DNA of 13,388 bases from NCBI GenBank assembly GCA_041484845.1, contig JBGPIK010000159.1, forward strand, positions 1 through 13,388. Direction: 5' to 3'. The stretch is from JBGPIK01 sp041484845. Lineage in GTDB: Bacteria > Desulfobacterota > Binatia > UBA9968. Of this stretch, positions 12,361 through 13,388 are shown piece after piece (the first letter of the stretch is position 1; every line of letters begins with the position of its first letter). Both the position numbers and the translations under genes were made by a program. The notes beneath the pieces are model-generated. The model saw nothing but the letters and a program-made list of their open reading frames with translations. It ran no database searches and was not told where the DNA came from.

Positions 12361-13388
12361 GCCCAAGAAGATAAAACTTTGGGCTGTTGTTGCGTAACAC
12401 AATGTAGCGCGCCCAGACCGGCCACCACCGTGGTGCATGGCAAACCGATCACGTCACGATCCGGGAACAGCTCCTTTAAAATTCCCATCGCTTTGGCATC
12501 ATTGGCATCTTGGAATACCGGAACCAGGACGATCCCGTTTGCGATGTAGAAGTTCGCATAGCTCGCAGGCAATCGCAATCCCTCGGAGTAAATCGGACGG
12601 GGACAAGGCAAAGAGATAATTGACAGCTTTCTACCATCTTGGTCGGACGCTCCTTGTAATCGTTCATAATTTTCTTGGAGCGCAGCATAGCTCTCGTCTC
12701 GGGAATTTTTTTCCACGGCGCACACGACGGTCGTTGGATTGACAAAGCGTGCGATATCATCGACATGACCATCAGTGTCATCACCGACAATCCCCTTACC
12801 CAGCCAAAGGATGTGAGTAACCCCCAAGGAGTCCTTGAGGAACTGTTCGATCTGAGCGCGGCTCATGTGGGGATTACGATTCACGTTCAACAAGCACTCT
12901 TCCGTCGTCAGGCAGGCGCCGCGCCCATTCACATCGATCGAACCGCCTTCGAGCGCGACCTTATGAGCAAACACCGAAATTTTGATTCGCGCAGCAATTT
13001 CTCTCGCGACGTTGTCGTCCCGTTCGTATAACTTATATTTGCCGCCCCATCCGTTGAAGAGCCAATCATTGAACGCCAGAGGATTTTCTTGCTGATTTCG
13101 GGTAACGAACGTCGGCCCGTAATCTCTCATCCACACATCCACCGTTGGAATATCAAAAAAGGCGACGTTGCCCATAGCCGTGCCGACGTTTTGTAGCCGG
13201 GACGTAATATCGCGACGGCTCAGTTCATCGTTGATCAGAAGATTGACACGTTCGTGGGATGACAGCGCGCGCATCATCTCCAGCCAAACATCCTGGACGG
13301 GTCGCAACTGCGTGGGCCAAGTTTCCCGGTTGTGAGGCCACGCTAACCAGGTCGCTTCGTGGGGCGCCCATTCGGCAGGCATCGCGTA
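12357..13388 (-). CDS. aguA: agmatine deiminase (5' end beyond the window)
   Basis: At least 341 residues of a pentein-fold deiminase of the agmatine deiminase/bacterial PAD-like family, which turns agmatine into N-carbamoylputrescine and ammonia in the polyamine pathway. Family motifs occur in order (numbered from the ATG at 13382): PAEWAPHEATWLAWP near the start, WMRDYGPTF with D87, EGGSIDVNG (145-153), GHVDDIARF with H206, and ALHCVTQQ with the nucleophile C328. The Asp/His/Cys set is complete. The frame stays open from the ATG to the window edge (reading Y-A-M). Family members usually carry a few residues before PAEW, so the true start may lie outside. No N-carbamoylputrescine amidase gene (aguB) is visible downstream. 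The gene ends inside the promoter of the next operon. Confidence 0.9.
   Translation of the reverse strand, partial: YAMPAEWAPHEATWLAWPHNRETWPTQLRPVQDVWLEMMRALSSHERVNLLINDELSRRDITSRLQNVGTAMGNVAFFDIPTVDVWMRDYGPTFVTRNQQENPLAFNDWLFNGWGGKYKLYERDDNVAREIAARIKISVFAHKVALEGGSIDVNGRGACLTTEECLLNVNRNPHMSRAQIEQFLKDSLGVTHILWLGKGIVGDDTDGHVDDIARFVNPTTVVCAVEKNSRDESYAALQENYERLQGASDQDGRKLSIISLPCPRPIYSEGLRLPASYANFYIANGIVLVPVFQDANDAKAMGILKELFPDRDVIGLPCTTVVAGLGALHCVTQQQPKVLSSWA

Overview
The window comes from a Gram-negative bacterium, probably a free-living and poorly characterised lineage. It carries an OmpA-type lipoprotein, a second outer-membrane-type lipoprotein, and NtrC-family (sigma-54) regulation. The gene set would fit Nitrospirota, NC10-like or deltaproteobacteria-like groups, but nothing here fixes the phylum. 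Base composition looks balanced (around half G+C by eye). No tRNA, rRNA, CRISPR array, transposase or phage gene is visible.

Left part (1-1858): the last 42 codons of an unrecognised + strand gene, then about 700 bases without a convincing gene, then a 67-residue stand-alone Fis-type DNA-binding protein and a single-domain response regulator. The gene-poor stretch holds a perfect 11-bp inverted repeat. It contains TGTC-N10-GACA, the enhancer consensus described for the sigma-54 activator GlrR of enterobacteria. A sigma-54-like promoter (TGGCAC-N5-AAGC) lies about 130 bases before it.

Middle part (1859-5890): on the minus strand, a periplasmic NMT1/SsuA-like substrate-binding protein and a short-chain dehydrogenase, with no ABC permease or ATPase nearby. 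Divergent from them is gloA, a nickel-type glyoxalase I with all four metal ligands at the E. coli positions. Next comes a two-gene + strand unit, preceded by a good sigma-54 promoter candidate. It encodes an unusual protein (dicluster ferredoxin, then zinc ribbon, then coiled coil) and a four-helix CopD/HemJ-like membrane protein. A strong bidirectional terminator closes this block.

Right part (5909-13388, all minus strand): read in the direction of transcription, the order is agmatine deiminase (5' end outside the window), a 70-aa soluble protein, a 106-aa membrane/coiled-coil protein, a HAMP histidine kinase, a TPR-like lipoprotein with 21-bp tandem repeats, and an NtrC-family regulator with intact GAFTGA. 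The last three match the enterobacterial glrK-qseG-glrR (qseEGF) order. Straight after the regulator lies the best sigma-54 promoter candidate of the window, with an inverted repeat about 90 bp upstream of its -24 element. It drives a cytoplasmic GAF histidine kinase with damaged ATP-binding motifs and an OmpA-type lipoprotein.

Working model (inference): a GlrK/GlrR-like envelope-sensing system, with its own lipoprotein partner, controls a sigma-54 regulon. That regulon includes the adjacent kinase-OmpA unit and possibly a transcript in the gene-poor left region. All promoter and enhancer calls come from reading the sequence by eye.
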